NCBI RefSeq assembly: GCF_001642735.1
Contig: NZ_LWHM01000032.1
Span: 62,001 to 126,000, forward strand
Source of the DNA: Pseudohongiella nitratireducens
GTDB taxonomy: Bacteria; Pseudomonadota; Gammaproteobacteria; Pseudomonadales; Pseudohongiellaceae
Direction of reading: 5' to 3'
DNA: 64,000 nt
Shown: in pieces, positions 26,356 to 34,670 of the stretch
Layout: every line of letters starts with the position of its first letter
Position numbering within the stretch: position 1 is the first letter of the stretch
Position numbers and translations under genes: made by a program
The notes under the pieces: model-generated
The model's input: only the letters and a program-made list of their open reading frames with translations
What the model was told of the DNA's origin: nothing
Databases searched by the model: none

Positions 26356-29052
26356 ATGGCGATTTCAATCGAAGCTCGTGAAGATCTCGTCACCCTGGTA
26401 GTAGGTATGTTTGATGCCGCCCCGGGTGCAGCAGTACTGACTGATTTAACAGTAGCCTATGAAGCTGGCATCGCTGGCGGCGCTAGCTCAGCTGACGTGA
26501 TGGCCAACATCGCAACAAGCCTGGCTTCTTCTGATTTTTACAAATCAATTTACCCAGAGTTCCTGACTAACTCTGAGTTCGTTACTAAACTGGTTGGCAA
26601 CCTGGCTGGCGACACGCTGGACGGAACAACTAAAGCCGATGCAAGCGCTCTGCTGCTGGCTCAGCTGAACGGCATGGACACGTCTACTGCTGCTTCTAAA
26701 GCTGCTGCACGTGCCGCTGTAACAATGACTGCTATCGCTGCCATCGAATCAGCTGCTGCAGACGACGAAACTTTCGGCGATCTGAAAACTCAGTTCACTA
26801 ACAAAGTGGAAGTTGCTACTTTCTATTCTGTTGATCAACAGCAGAACATCTCTGATCTGGCAGACGCTCAAGACGTGATCAAGAACGTTGATGAGACTGA
26901 TGCAAGTGTTGATACTGCAAAATCGGATATTACTGGTGAAACTAACTCAGGTGAGACCTATTCACTGACTGGTGGTGTTGACTCATTAACTGGTACTAAC
27001 TTCAATGACACCTTTACTGCATTGTCAGTACAAGGCAGCACTAGCACTGCTACTACAACTTTCAGCAGCTTTGACGCTATTGATGGTGGTGACGGTGAAG
27101 ATACATTGAACATCTACACCACTGGTGCAGACAACAAATCATTCCCAGCTAATGCAACGGTTAAAAACGTTGAAATCATCAATGTTCATAACAATGCAGC
27201 AGCTGCCGCCCTCGCTGACGCATCCAAGTTCACTGGTGTTGAACAGCTGTGGCAGATCGGCAACAACGCTGCGAACGTCACTAACCTGACAGCAGCAACT
27301 ACTGCTGGTTTCAAAAACTCAGCTGCAGGTACTGCGTTCAGCGTAACGCCTACTACTTCAGCTGCTACTGCAACCGTAGCCTTTGACGGCGCAAGCAACG
27401 TTGGTGACACTAGTTCACTGACAGTTGGTGCAGCTGGCGGTGCAAGCACGGCTCTGGCTGAAGTTAGCATCTCTGGTACTTTGGCAACTGGCTCAGCTGA
27501 CCTGGATACTACTATCAACACAGGTTCCAAGCAGACTACACTGACACTGAACGCTGGCACAGATGTTGACCTGACTATCGGTACTGCAGCAACTGTTAAC
27601 TTGGACGCTTCAGGAAGCACTGCCAGCATCGAGTACACTGGTGGTAACAGCACTCGCAGCATCAAGTCTGGTTCAGGCGCTGACGTTATCGGTACAACTA
27701 CTGCGACTTCAGCTACTGTTGCTTCTACTGTTGAAACTGGCGCTGGCAAAGACAGCATCACTATCAACAACACTGGTTCAGGTACAACTACTGTAGAAGC
27801 TGGTGAAGGTAACGACACTGTTACTGTTACTGCTGTAGGTTCTGGTAAGACAACCATCAATGCAGGTGCTGGTGATGACACTGTATCTGTTGCTGGTGGT
27901 GTTGATTCCATCAAGACAACTGATGCTTACGACGGTGGCGAAGGTACTGACGTACTGAGCGTTGCTGGTAAAACGTTCGACGCAGAAGACTACATCATCC
28001 TGACTGACGTTGTGACTGGTTTTGAGTCGCTGAAAGTGACTGGCGGTACTGCTGCTGTCGTCAATGCGTCCAAGCTGACTGGTTACACTACGTTTGATGT
28101 TGCAACGACTACATCTTCTACACTGACAAAAGTTGCTGCAAGCCAATCTGTAACTGTCTCTGACGGTGGTGCTACAGTTTCTGCTAGCGGTTATGTTGCT
28201 CCTTCTAAAGGCGTGAATGTTGGCACACTGGCTGGCACATTAAACGTGACTTCTACTGATTCAGGTAACACCATCACGGCTAACGCTGAAACTGTTAACC
28301 TGACTGTTGCTCCTGCAAGCAGCAACAACGACGGTAAAACAGACACGCTGACCACTACGCTGACTGGTGATGCAAAAACAGCTAACGTAACCCTGACTGC
28401 CAAAACAGATAACGCTGGTACAGCGACTGTAACAACAGACGACGTTTACGAAGCTTCTAACGTGGCTATCACAACGTCTAACGCTGCTGGCGGTATGGAC
28501 GGACTGACTAGCGTTACACTGAGTGGTAACGGTACAGCCACTATCACTAACGCTGCTAGCACTGCGCTGGCAACTGTTGATGCAAGTGGTCTGGCTTCTG
28601 TTACAACTGCTGGTGCAGCATCAGCTGGTCTGACTTACGATACAGCTAACGGTTCAGTTGCTGAGACAGTCACGCTGGGCTCTGCACTGGATGACATCAC
28701 TGTTGAAAACTCAACTCAACTGACCACTGACACAATTAATGGTCTGAGTCTGGTAGCACAGGCTGGTAGCACAACGAAAGTTGATACTGCCAAGTCTGAC
28801 GACCTGACAGTTGAGAATGCTGGCGTAGCGATCACTACTTTCGCTAAGACAACTACTACACAGACCAGCCTGAACCTGGCTCTGGTTGATCTGGCAGCTG
28901 CAGCTGCAGATAACGTTGTCTTCCAGTTGGGTGGTGACACATACGTTTACTCTGATGTAAACACAGACAACATCCTGAACGACAGCGACATCGTTGTTAA
29001 ACTGTCAGGTACTGTTGATCTGGATCTGCTGATCGATGCTCTGAACACATAA
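26356..29052 (+). CDS. RsaA-like S-layer protein exported by type I secretion
   Basis: 898 aa, very rich in Thr, Ala, Ser and Gly, acidic, with no Cys and no N-terminal signal peptide. Residues about 1-190 form a helical domain like the lipopolysaccharide-binding N-terminus of RsaA. Then come TGGVDSLTGTNFNDTF, repeated beta strands and RTX-like calcium-binding pieces (GGDGEDTLN, GSGADVIG, GAGKDSI, GEGNDTV, GAGDDTV, GGEGTDVLS). The C-terminus FQLGGDTYVYSD...DIVVKLSG closely follows the RsaA end that carries the uncleaved type I signal. Codon choice is uniform, as in very highly expressed genes. Export by the system at 15294-19824 is inferred. Confidence 0.88.
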   Translation: MAISIEAREDLVTLVVGMFDAAPGAAVLTDLTVAYEAGIAGGASSADVMANIATSLASSDFYKSIYPEFLTNSEFVTKLVGNLAGDTLDGTTKADASALLLAQLNGMDTSTAASKAAARAAVTMTAIAAIESAAADDETFGDLKTQFTNKVEVATFYSVDQQQNISDLADAQDVIKNVDETDASVDTAKSDITGETNSGETYSLTGGVDSLTGTNFNDTFTALSVQGSTSTATTTFSSFDAIDGGDGEDTLNIYTTGADNKSFPANATVKNVEIINVHNNAAAAALADASKFTGVEQLWQIGNNAANVTNLTAATTAGFKNSAAGTAFSVTPTTSAATATVAFDGASNVGDTSSLTVGAAGGASTALAEVSISGTLATGSADLDTTINTGSKQTTLTLNAGTDVDLTIGTAATVNLDASGSTASIEYTGGNSTRSIKSGSGADVIGTTTATSATVASTVETGAGKDSITINNTGSGTTTVEAGEGNDTVTVTAVGSGKTTINAGAGDDTVSVAGGVDSIKTTDAYDGGEGTDVLSVAGKTFDAEDYIILTDVVTGFESLKVTGGTAAVVNASKLTGYTTFDVATTTSSTLTKVAASQSVTVSDGGATVSASGYVAPSKGVNVGTLAGTLNVTSTDSGNTITANAETVNLTVAPASSNNDGKTDTLTTTLTGDAKTANVTLTAKTDNAGTATVTTDDVYEASNVAITTSNAAGGMDGLTSVTLSGNGTATITNAASTALATVDASGLASVTTAGAASAGLTYDTANGSVAETVTLGSALDDITVENSTQLTTDTINGLSLVAQAGSTTKVDTAKSDDLTVENAGVAITTFAKTTTTQTSLNLALVDLAAAAADNVVFQLGGDTYVYSDVNTDNILNDSDIVVKLSGTVDLDLLIDALNT

Positions 29053-29080
29053 GTTCTGAGTTAAATCGAGCAATAAAAAA

Positions 29081-29104
29081 CCCCGCGAAAGCGGGGTTTT
29101 TTTT
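29081..29104 (+). terminator. Rho-independent terminator after the S-layer gene
   Basis: GC stem CCCCGC-GAAA-GCGGGG with a run of eight T, preceded by six A, so it can also work on the other strand for the convergent sapC gene at 29165. It lies 28 bp after the S-layer stop. Confidence 0.95.
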
Positions 29105-29164
29105 ATGCCTGAGAGAGGTGCTTAAACCTAAATCAGCAATGGCAACACATGAAGTTATTGGTGC

Positions 29165-29974
29165 CTATAAATTATCAAAATTCAGACTGTCATCATTACT
29201 GGCACCCAGTTTCAAGTCAGTGATGCCTGCTGCGTTTTCTGAACCTGCCATTTCAGCTTTCATTCGTTTCAGGTATGAGAGATGGTTCATGGAAATCATT
29301 TGGCAATAAGCTAAAGCAAGCCCCCCCTTATCACGAAGATTGACGAGTTGATTAGCTGACAGCTCGGCTATTTTTTGTTCGTTTATTCGGTAAAAACCTT
29401 GAACGCGTACCCCTTCACCTTGTATTTCCATGGTGATATCCCAAGGGACAATCAAGCCCAGTTCATCTAATAGCTTCGCTATGGATTGTGCCTGTTTTAG
29501 CCCGTTCCAACGTTCAACAAGGCCATCGAAAACTTGTTTTATTAATGGTGATAACTCGTTTTGATCAGAAAAGAAAGGCTCGGCGCTACTGTCTTCTTTA
29601 ATCTGGTTGTGTGAATTATTAAAACAGAGAATTAACTGATCCTGTTCATTTTGTACCAGTACAAAAGGATGGAAGCGATAATTGGCTGGAACATAATTGG
29701 AATGCCACTGACCGTCAGCTGAGACCAGAACGTTTTCCTGAGGTTGAAAGCCTTGAACAGACACGAGTGTGAAATCGCCTTTATCATTTCGCATAAAAGC
29801 CATTGGCAAATTGGCTGCGGCTTTTGATGCTTCACTCAAACTGAGTTCGCAGGCTGTGTCAGCGGCAGCAAACCAGAAACTGCCAATCTTGCTCCAGGTT
29901 TTACCTGTCACTGTTTCAGGTGCTATCGGTATTATGCCAGTTGGTGTCTCAGCTTGATTATTTTCATCACTCAT
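29165..29974 (-). CDS. SapC-family protein (copy 1)
   Basis: SapC family, named from the Campylobacter fetus S-layer region; the molecular role is unknown. About 270 aa, no signal peptide. Features: PIAPETVTGKTWSKIG near the start, FTLVSVQGFQPQENVLVSADGQW, YVPANYRFHPFVLV, and a helical C-terminal half with VQGFYRINEQKIAELS. It ends in SLNFDNL, almost the same as SLNFDDL at the end of copy 2. ATG 29974 has an AGGA upstream at 12 bp; ATG 30001 is the alternative. Convergent with the S-layer gene and divergent from the methyltransferase operon. Confidence 0.85.
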   Translation of the reverse strand: MSDENNQAETPTGIIPIAPETVTGKTWSKIGSFWFAAADTACELSLSEASKAAANLPMAFMRNDKGDFTLVSVQGFQPQENVLVSADGQWHSNYVPANYRFHPFVLVQNEQDQLILCFNNSHNQIKEDSSAEPFFSDQNELSPLIKQVFDGLVERWNGLKQAQSIAKLLDELGLIVPWDITMEIQGEGVRVQGFYRINEQKIAELSANQLVNLRDKGGLALAYCQMISMNHLSYLKRMKAEMAGSENAAGITDLKLGASNDDSLNFDNL

Positions 29975-30211
29975 TGCTTTATAGATTCCTGTTTTGATCA
30001 TATTGCACTAAATATCAAAAGACCTTAATGCAAAAACCAGCTTATCTACAAGCTTGTTGATGTGTTCTTTGCATTAGCTGACTGGAATATAACTCTCACA
30101 GAAAAAAAAGAGATTTCTATAGAGACTGGGCGCCATAATTACTACAATCTTTGGATTGATATAGCAAAGTCACCTCGTAATGGACAGAAATAAAAGGATC
30201 TGGAGAACATC

Positions 30212-31747
30212 ATGAAAAACTGGACATCAGGCTACATGGCCGATATTGCATATACATACGGCTATTATACTGAATTAAACCCATTACGAATCAAACTGGC
30301 ATTTCTAAGCCAGGGCCTGGAATACCCGGAAGTTGGGACTGCCTGCGAATTAGGTTTTGGTCAGGGTGTCAGTACTAACCTGCACGCTGCCGCTTCGGTA
30401 GTAAGCTGGTCAGGTACGGATTTCCATCCCGGCCAGGCTGCCTGTGCCCAGGAGTTTGCAGATGTATCTGGCAGTAAAGCCAAATTATATGATGACAGTT
30501 TTGAAGAGCTTGCCGCGCGTGAAGATTTGCCTGAGTTTGACTATATCGCCATGCATGGTATCTGGAGCTGGATTTCCGACCATAATCGTTCTGTGATTGT
30601 TGATTTCATTAAGCGCAAATTAAAAGTGGGTGGGGTTCTTTACATAAGCTATAACACGCTCCCAGGCTGGGCGCCGTTTGCACCGATGCGTCATTTGATG
30701 ACCAAGCATGCTGATATTATAGGTGCTGATGGTAGCGGCATTGTTTCAAATATCGGCGGTGCAATTGAATTCGCTGAAAAACTGCTGGATACCAACCCGG
30801 GTTATGCCAGGGCGAATCCGCAAATTGGTGAACGTCTGAAGTCGCTTAAAACTCAAAACCCACATTATCTGGCGCACGAGTATTTCAATAGCGACTGGCA
30901 CCCCATGCATTTCACCACCATGGCTGACTGGCTGGAGTCGGCCAAGCTGACATTCGCAGGTTCAGCTCACTTTCTAGATCATGTGGATGCCTTGAACTTG
31001 ACGAAAGAGCAACAGGAATTTCTTAACGAAATTCCCGACATCATGTTCCGTGAAGCGGTTAGGGATTTCATGATCAATCAGCAGTTTCGACGGGATTACT
31101 GGGTCAAGGGTGCGAGACAATTGTCGAAACTGGAGCAGGCAGAACGCATTAGAGAGTTACGTTTTATTCTTGCCGTACCAAGGGACGATGTCCCGATGAA
31201 AGTGAAAGGTTCGCTGGGTGAAGCGAATATGACAGAAAACATATACACACCTATTCTGGATGCAATGGAGAGCAACAGGATTCATACCCTGGGTGAGTTG
31301 GAACAGGCAGTAGAAGCCAGCCGGGTAACATTTGCACAATTGTTGCAGGCGATCTTGGTGCTAAGTAGTCAGGGCTCCGTGGCAATCGTGAATGAAGAGA
31401 ATGTCATTAAACAATCGGTGAAACAGTCACAAAATATTAACCGCTACCTGATTAACAAAGCACGTAGCAATGGTGATATTGGCTTTCTTGCCAGTCCTGT
31501 CACTGGAGGAGGCATCTCTGTAGGTCGGTTCAATCAATTGTTCCTGCTAGGCGTCTTACAAGGCAAGAAAGAACCCGCCGAACTGGCAGAAACGGCTTGG
31601 CAAATACTAGCCATGCAAGGACAAAAAATAGTGTCCGAAGGCAAAGCGATTGAAAGCCCTGAAGATAACCTGGCTGAACTGACTCGCCAGGCTACTGTGT
31701 TTAAAGACAAAATGTTGCCTGTAATCCGAGCCTTAAAGATTTTCTGA
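30212..31747 (+). CDS. SAM methyltransferase with regulatory domain, PKMT-like
   Basis: 511 aa. The SAM-binding motif CELGFGQGVSTNLHAA lies near residue 47 and a methyltransferase fold runs to about residue 200 (VGGVLYISYNTLPGWAPFAPMRH). A predicted methyltransferase regulatory domain (about 215-300) and a C-terminal winged-helix-like region follow. The same domain order is found in rickettsial protein-lysine methyltransferases that modify the surface protein OmpB, and in uncharacterised genes of Campylobacter S-layer loci. GGATCTGGAG precedes the ATG. It probably starts an operon with SapC copy 2. Methylation of the S-layer protein is an untested inference. Confidence 0.82.
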   Translation: MKNWTSGYMADIAYTYGYYTELNPLRIKLAFLSQGLEYPEVGTACELGFGQGVSTNLHAAASVVSWSGTDFHPGQAACAQEFADVSGSKAKLYDDSFEELAAREDLPEFDYIAMHGIWSWISDHNRSVIVDFIKRKLKVGGVLYISYNTLPGWAPFAPMRHLMTKHADIIGADGSGIVSNIGGAIEFAEKLLDTNPGYARANPQIGERLKSLKTQNPHYLAHEYFNSDWHPMHFTTMADWLESAKLTFAGSAHFLDHVDALNLTKEQQEFLNEIPDIMFREAVRDFMINQQFRRDYWVKGARQLSKLEQAERIRELRFILAVPRDDVPMKVKGSLGEANMTENIYTPILDAMESNRIHTLGELEQAVEASRVTFAQLLQAILVLSSQGSVAIVNEENVIKQSVKQSQNINRYLINKARSNGDIGFLASPVTGGGISVGRFNQLFLLGVLQGKKEPAELAETAWQILAMQGQKIVSEGKAIESPEDNLAELTRQATVFKDKMLPVIRALKIF

Positions 31748-31756
31748 TCCAATTTC

Positions 31757-32578
31757 ATGACAGACTGGACCCCCCTAAACCGTCAGCGCCATCAAACGAT
31801 GCGCTGGCGGCCTCGTCGCGACTATCTGCATTCCTCAGGCCAATCACTGGTTCCTGTTCTGCTGGGGGAGCTGGGTCAGTTGATGTCAGCGTATACCTTG
31901 GCGTTTTCTGAGCAAGGCGGTGAATTTGCTACTGTTGCCATACTGGGGCTGGGACAGGCAGAGCATTTCTATATGGGCCCGAACGGGCAGTGGCTGGCTG
32001 ATTATGTGCCGGCGACACTTCGTGCCTACCCTTTTCAGCTGCTTGGTGCAGGTGAGAACAAACATGCGTTGTGTATCGATTCAACGCAGCTCAATGAAGA
32101 TGAGGCCATGCCTGCGATTTTTGCGGGTGATGGTACGATGGCAGAGCCAGTCCAGGAGATGCTGACGTTTCTGCAGCACTGTGAACAACAGCGCATAGCA
32201 ACCGCACGGGCTTGTGCCGCATTGGCTAAACAGGCGTTAATCGAGCCCTGGCCAGTAACCCTGGCTAATGATGAAACTGTTGAATCTGTTGGTAAAAAAA
32301 CTGTCCAAGGGTTGTATCGCATCAATGAAAGCGCATTGAATGCACTGAATGGTGATGTGTTGGCTGAGTTAAGAAAAAGAGGTGCGTTGGCATTGGCTTA
32401 TGCACAACTGCTTTCCACGCCTCAGCTACAGCAATTACCCAAAAGAGCGCAATGGCAGGCGAAGCTGCAAGCGCATGCGGCACAGGTAAAAGGGGCTACC
32501 GCGCAGTCCGCTGGTGATTCCGGCCTGACAGAGTTGTTCAGCGAGTCAGATGGTTCGTTGAATTTTGATGACCTGTAG
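31757..32578 (+). CDS. SapC-family protein (copy 2)
   Basis: 273 aa, second SapC-family protein. It shares the layout of copy 1: HFYMGPNGQWLADYVPATLRAYPFQLL matches the VSADGQWHSNYVPANYRFHP region, VQGLYRINESALNAL matches VQGFYRINEQKIAEL, and the tail SLNFDDL matches SLNFDNL. Sequence identity outside these blocks is modest, so this is an old duplication. It starts 9 bp after the methyltransferase and is followed after 41 bp by a small unknown gene, all on the plus strand. No signal peptide, so it is likely cytoplasmic. Confidence 0.85.
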   Translation: MTDWTPLNRQRHQTMRWRPRRDYLHSSGQSLVPVLLGELGQLMSAYTLAFSEQGGEFATVAILGLGQAEHFYMGPNGQWLADYVPATLRAYPFQLLGAGENKHALCIDSTQLNEDEAMPAIFAGDGTMAEPVQEMLTFLQHCEQQRIATARACAALAKQALIEPWPVTLANDETVESVGKKTVQGLYRINESALNALNGDVLAELRKRGALALAYAQLLSTPQLQQLPKRAQWQAKLQAHAAQVKGATAQSAGDSGLTELFSESDGSLNFDDL

Positions 32579-32619
32579 TTTATTCACGTAAGTGAGATGA
32601 TGAAGTAAAAGGGCCTGTA

Positions 32620-33252
32620 ATGAGTCGAGTGACCTATCCGATCAGCCAGCAAATCAAAATCAGCTTCAGTGCCTTTGAAGATCGGCTGATCGTGCGAGCC
32701 AATCGCATGGAGGCGGAGCCAGCAACGATACTGTTGTCACGCCGCATGACACTGTTGATTCTGCAACAATTGCTTAAACAGCTCACCGAGATGTCCGAAT
32801 TGGGTAAAACCCCGCGTGAATACTGGCACGATGTTCTGCAAATGAGTCATCAGCATGCCATGCAGGCAAAACACGAGCAGGATAAGGCCCAGGCGGAAGC
32901 CGCACAAAATGGCACTAATGAAGACGGCAGCAGCCAGGAAGCATTGTCTGTCAGTGAACAGTCCATACAGGATAGCACCCTGTATCTAGCGACAGAGTTA
33001 ACGGTACAGCCTCGTGACAAAGAGCTGATGCTTGCCCTGAAGGGCTTGCCTATGCCTGCTGCCATGACTGAGCGAACGACGCATGAACCCATTCTGGCTA
33101 TTCCTCTGCAGAAAGAAAATGTGCACCAAATGATTGAGTTACTGATGACGCGGGCTGCGGATGCGAAATGGGATTTGCCGCTGGAATTGCCCTGGCAGGA
33201 CGCAACAGATCAGCAAGGTGGCAGCAGTGTTGGCGCTAGACTGGACAACTGA
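32620..33252 (+). CDS. Conserved-looking protein of unknown function in the sapC operon
   Basis: Not recognised. 210 aa, soluble, no signal peptide. An N-terminal beta/helix region (QIKISFSAFEDRLIVRANRMEAEPATILLSRR, then a Leu-rich helix) is followed by an Ala/Gln/Glu-rich linker (about residues 85-115) and a C-terminal part with LAIPLQKENVHQMIELLMTRAADAKWDLPLELPW. Position after SapC copy 2, with a GGGCCTG-like ribosome site, suggests co-expression with the S-layer accessory genes. Confidence 0.65.
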   Translation: MSRVTYPISQQIKISFSAFEDRLIVRANRMEAEPATILLSRRMTLLILQQLLKQLTEMSELGKTPREYWHDVLQMSHQHAMQAKHEQDKAQAEAAQNGTNEDGSSQEALSVSEQSIQDSTLYLATELTVQPRDKELMLALKGLPMPAAMTERTTHEPILAIPLQKENVHQMIELLMTRAADAKWDLPLELPWQDATDQQGGSSVGARLDN

Positions 33253-33379
33253 GTTATAATCGGTGGCTGAATTGTGTCTGCAGCGTTAATGCAACGACAA
33301 TCGCGCAGCAGCAATCTCACCGAATGAGCCATATTTTTTGCAAGCTAATAGCAAGCAACACCCAAGTTAGGAGTTAACC

Positions 33380-33829
33380 ATGTTGAAGTTGGGCCTGAAA
33401 TCCCGCGCCGTCAAATTAGTGCTGATTGCCCTGGGTTTTTCCATTGCCGGTGCCGTTGTGGCACAGACGCGTGACGAAGTTATTGCCGAGCGTATTGCGC
33501 CAGTTGGTCAGGTTTGCCTGCTGGGTGAAGAATGTGCACAGGGCCAGGCTGCTGCATCAAGTGGTGGCGCAGCTGCCGGCGGTGAGTTTGACGTCACTGC
33601 AACATTTGATCAGAACTGTGCAATGTGCCATAACACTGGCATGGCGGGCGCTCCCCGTCGTGACGATACGGCCCACTGGGAAGCACGTCTGGCCGATGCT
33701 GGTTTTGACACCATGGTAACGAACGCCATCAACGGTGTGAATGCCATGCCACCACGTGGTATGTGTACAACCTGTAGCGATGAGAACATCGCTGAGCTGG
33801 TGCGCTACCTAAGTGGTACCGAAGAATAA
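33380..33829 (+). CDS. c5-type cytochrome c
   Basis: Periplasmic monohaem cytochrome c, 149 aa. Signal peptide LIALGFSIAGAVVA|QT, haem site CAMCH, then MPPRGMCTTCSDEN, where the Met is the expected axial ligand and the extra Cys pair is typical of cytochrome c5. A Gly/Ala/Ser-rich linker separates the signal region from the haem domain. TTAGGAG lies 6-7 bp before the ATG. Another c5-type gene follows, so electron transfer to a terminal oxidase or other periplasmic acceptor is likely. Confidence 0.9.
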   Translation: MLKLGLKSRAVKLVLIALGFSIAGAVVAQTRDEVIAERIAPVGQVCLLGEECAQGQAAASSGGAAAGGEFDVTATFDQNCAMCHNTGMAGAPRRDDTAHWEARLADAGFDTMVTNAINGVNAMPPRGMCTTCSDENIAELVRYLSGTEE

Positions 33830-34001
33830 AACTGAATCCTGTTCATCCTGGATTCAGGCTTTGCCGGTTACGCTGTCAGTCTGTCATGTTTAAAGCTATC
33901 GCTTTAAGCACTGAAGACACTGCAGTAGTAAGCCAACGCCAATGTCGGCGATTTTAGCCAGGTCACACAAGGGTGACCAAGCAACTGGGGGTGATAGTAA
34001 G

Positions 34002-34373
34002 ATGAAGGCAGTACAACTTGTTAAATCCGCAATCGCAATGTCTGGCCTGACACTGGCCATCGTGGCCGCTAGCAGTGCTTCTGCAGAAGCACCTCTGACA
34101 TTGGCTCAGGTTTCTGATGGTTTTGATCCGGCAGCTACCTATGCCCGATCATGCGGCGCATGCCACAACAGCGGCGCAGCAGGCGCACCTCGCCTGAGTG
34201 ACACAGAAGAATGGCAAGCTCGCCTGGAAGAAAAAGGCAAAGATCAGTTGCTGACGCATCTTATCGAAGGGTACAACAACATCATGCCAGCCAAAGGCAT
34301 GTGCTTCACTTGTACCAATGAAGAACTGGCAGTCGTACTTGACTATGTACTGACTGAGAGCGGCGCTGAATAA
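34002..34373 (+). CDS. c5-type cytochrome c
   Basis: Second monohaem cytochrome, 123 aa from ATG 34002, with signal peptide AIVAASSASA|EA. Haem site CGACH, axial Met in NIMPAKGMCFTCTNEEL with the c5 Cys pair. An upstream in-frame ATG at 33942 would add 20 residues before the signal peptide and is unlikely; GGGGGTGA just before 34002 supports the later start. Similar to the preceding cytochrome, presumably a tandem duplication. A strong terminator follows. Confidence 0.9.
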   Translation: MKAVQLVKSAIAMSGLTLAIVAASSASAEAPLTLAQVSDGFDPAATYARSCGACHNSGAAGAPRLSDTEEWQARLEEKGKDQLLTHLIEGYNNIMPAKGMCFTCTNEELAVVLDYVLTESGAE

Positions 34374-34412
34374 TCCATCTTGCTTTTAAAGTGAGCTGAG
34401 TTCAGCAAAAAA

Positions 34413-34445
34413 ACCGGCGATGCCTCAGGCTTCCGCCGGTTTTTT
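34413..34445 (+). terminator. Rho-independent terminator after the cytochrome genes
   Basis: Stem ACCGGCG (34413-34419) with CGCCGGT (34434-34440), a 14-nt loop holding a small inner hairpin (GCCT-CA-GGC), an A-run before and a T-run after. It is about 40 bp past the stop. Confidence 0.9.
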
Positions 34446-34485
34446 TATGTCTGGTGTTTGCCCAAAAACCCGGAGTGGTAGCACA

Positions 34486-34654
34486 AGGTCAGGGCATCAT
34501 ATATCCGAGGACAGACAGTAAGGCCACGCTTAGCGCATCAGGCATCGCTCGGAACAGCGGGCGGACTGTTTGAAGCCGTCAGGCTGAGTTTCCGCCCGCC
34601 GAGCGATGCCTGATGTGCTGTGGCCGTCTGCCCTCGGATATATGATGCCCTGAC
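34486..34654. repeat. Palindromic repeat, copy A
   Basis: 169-bp near-perfect inverted repeat filling the gap between the cytochrome terminator and the 3' end of rep. Arms run GGTCAGGGCATCATATATCC... to ...GATGCCCTGACC. The centre holds ACTGTTTGA (34564-34572), a 12-nt hairpin (AGCC-GTCA-GGCT) and GAGTT (34585-34589). It ends 16 bp from the rep stop. It belongs to the family described in the findings. Confidence 0.85.
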
Positions 34655-34670
34655 CGCTGCTTATCAAGAA

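Noticed and set aside
27186-27914. 242-codon minus-strand frame inside the S-layer gene
   Set aside because: Val/Pro-rich mirror of the Thr/Ala-rich coding strand, caused by codon bias of the highly expressed gene.
26356-29052. RTX toxin or adhesin
   Set aside because: Calcium-repeat pieces exist but there is no enzymatic or toxin domain, and the N- and C-terminal ends follow RsaA-type S-layer proteins.
34486-34654. Integron attC site or transposon end
   Set aside because: No RYYYAAC/GTTRRRY core sites and no integrase or transposase nearby; structure matches the palindromic repeat family instead.
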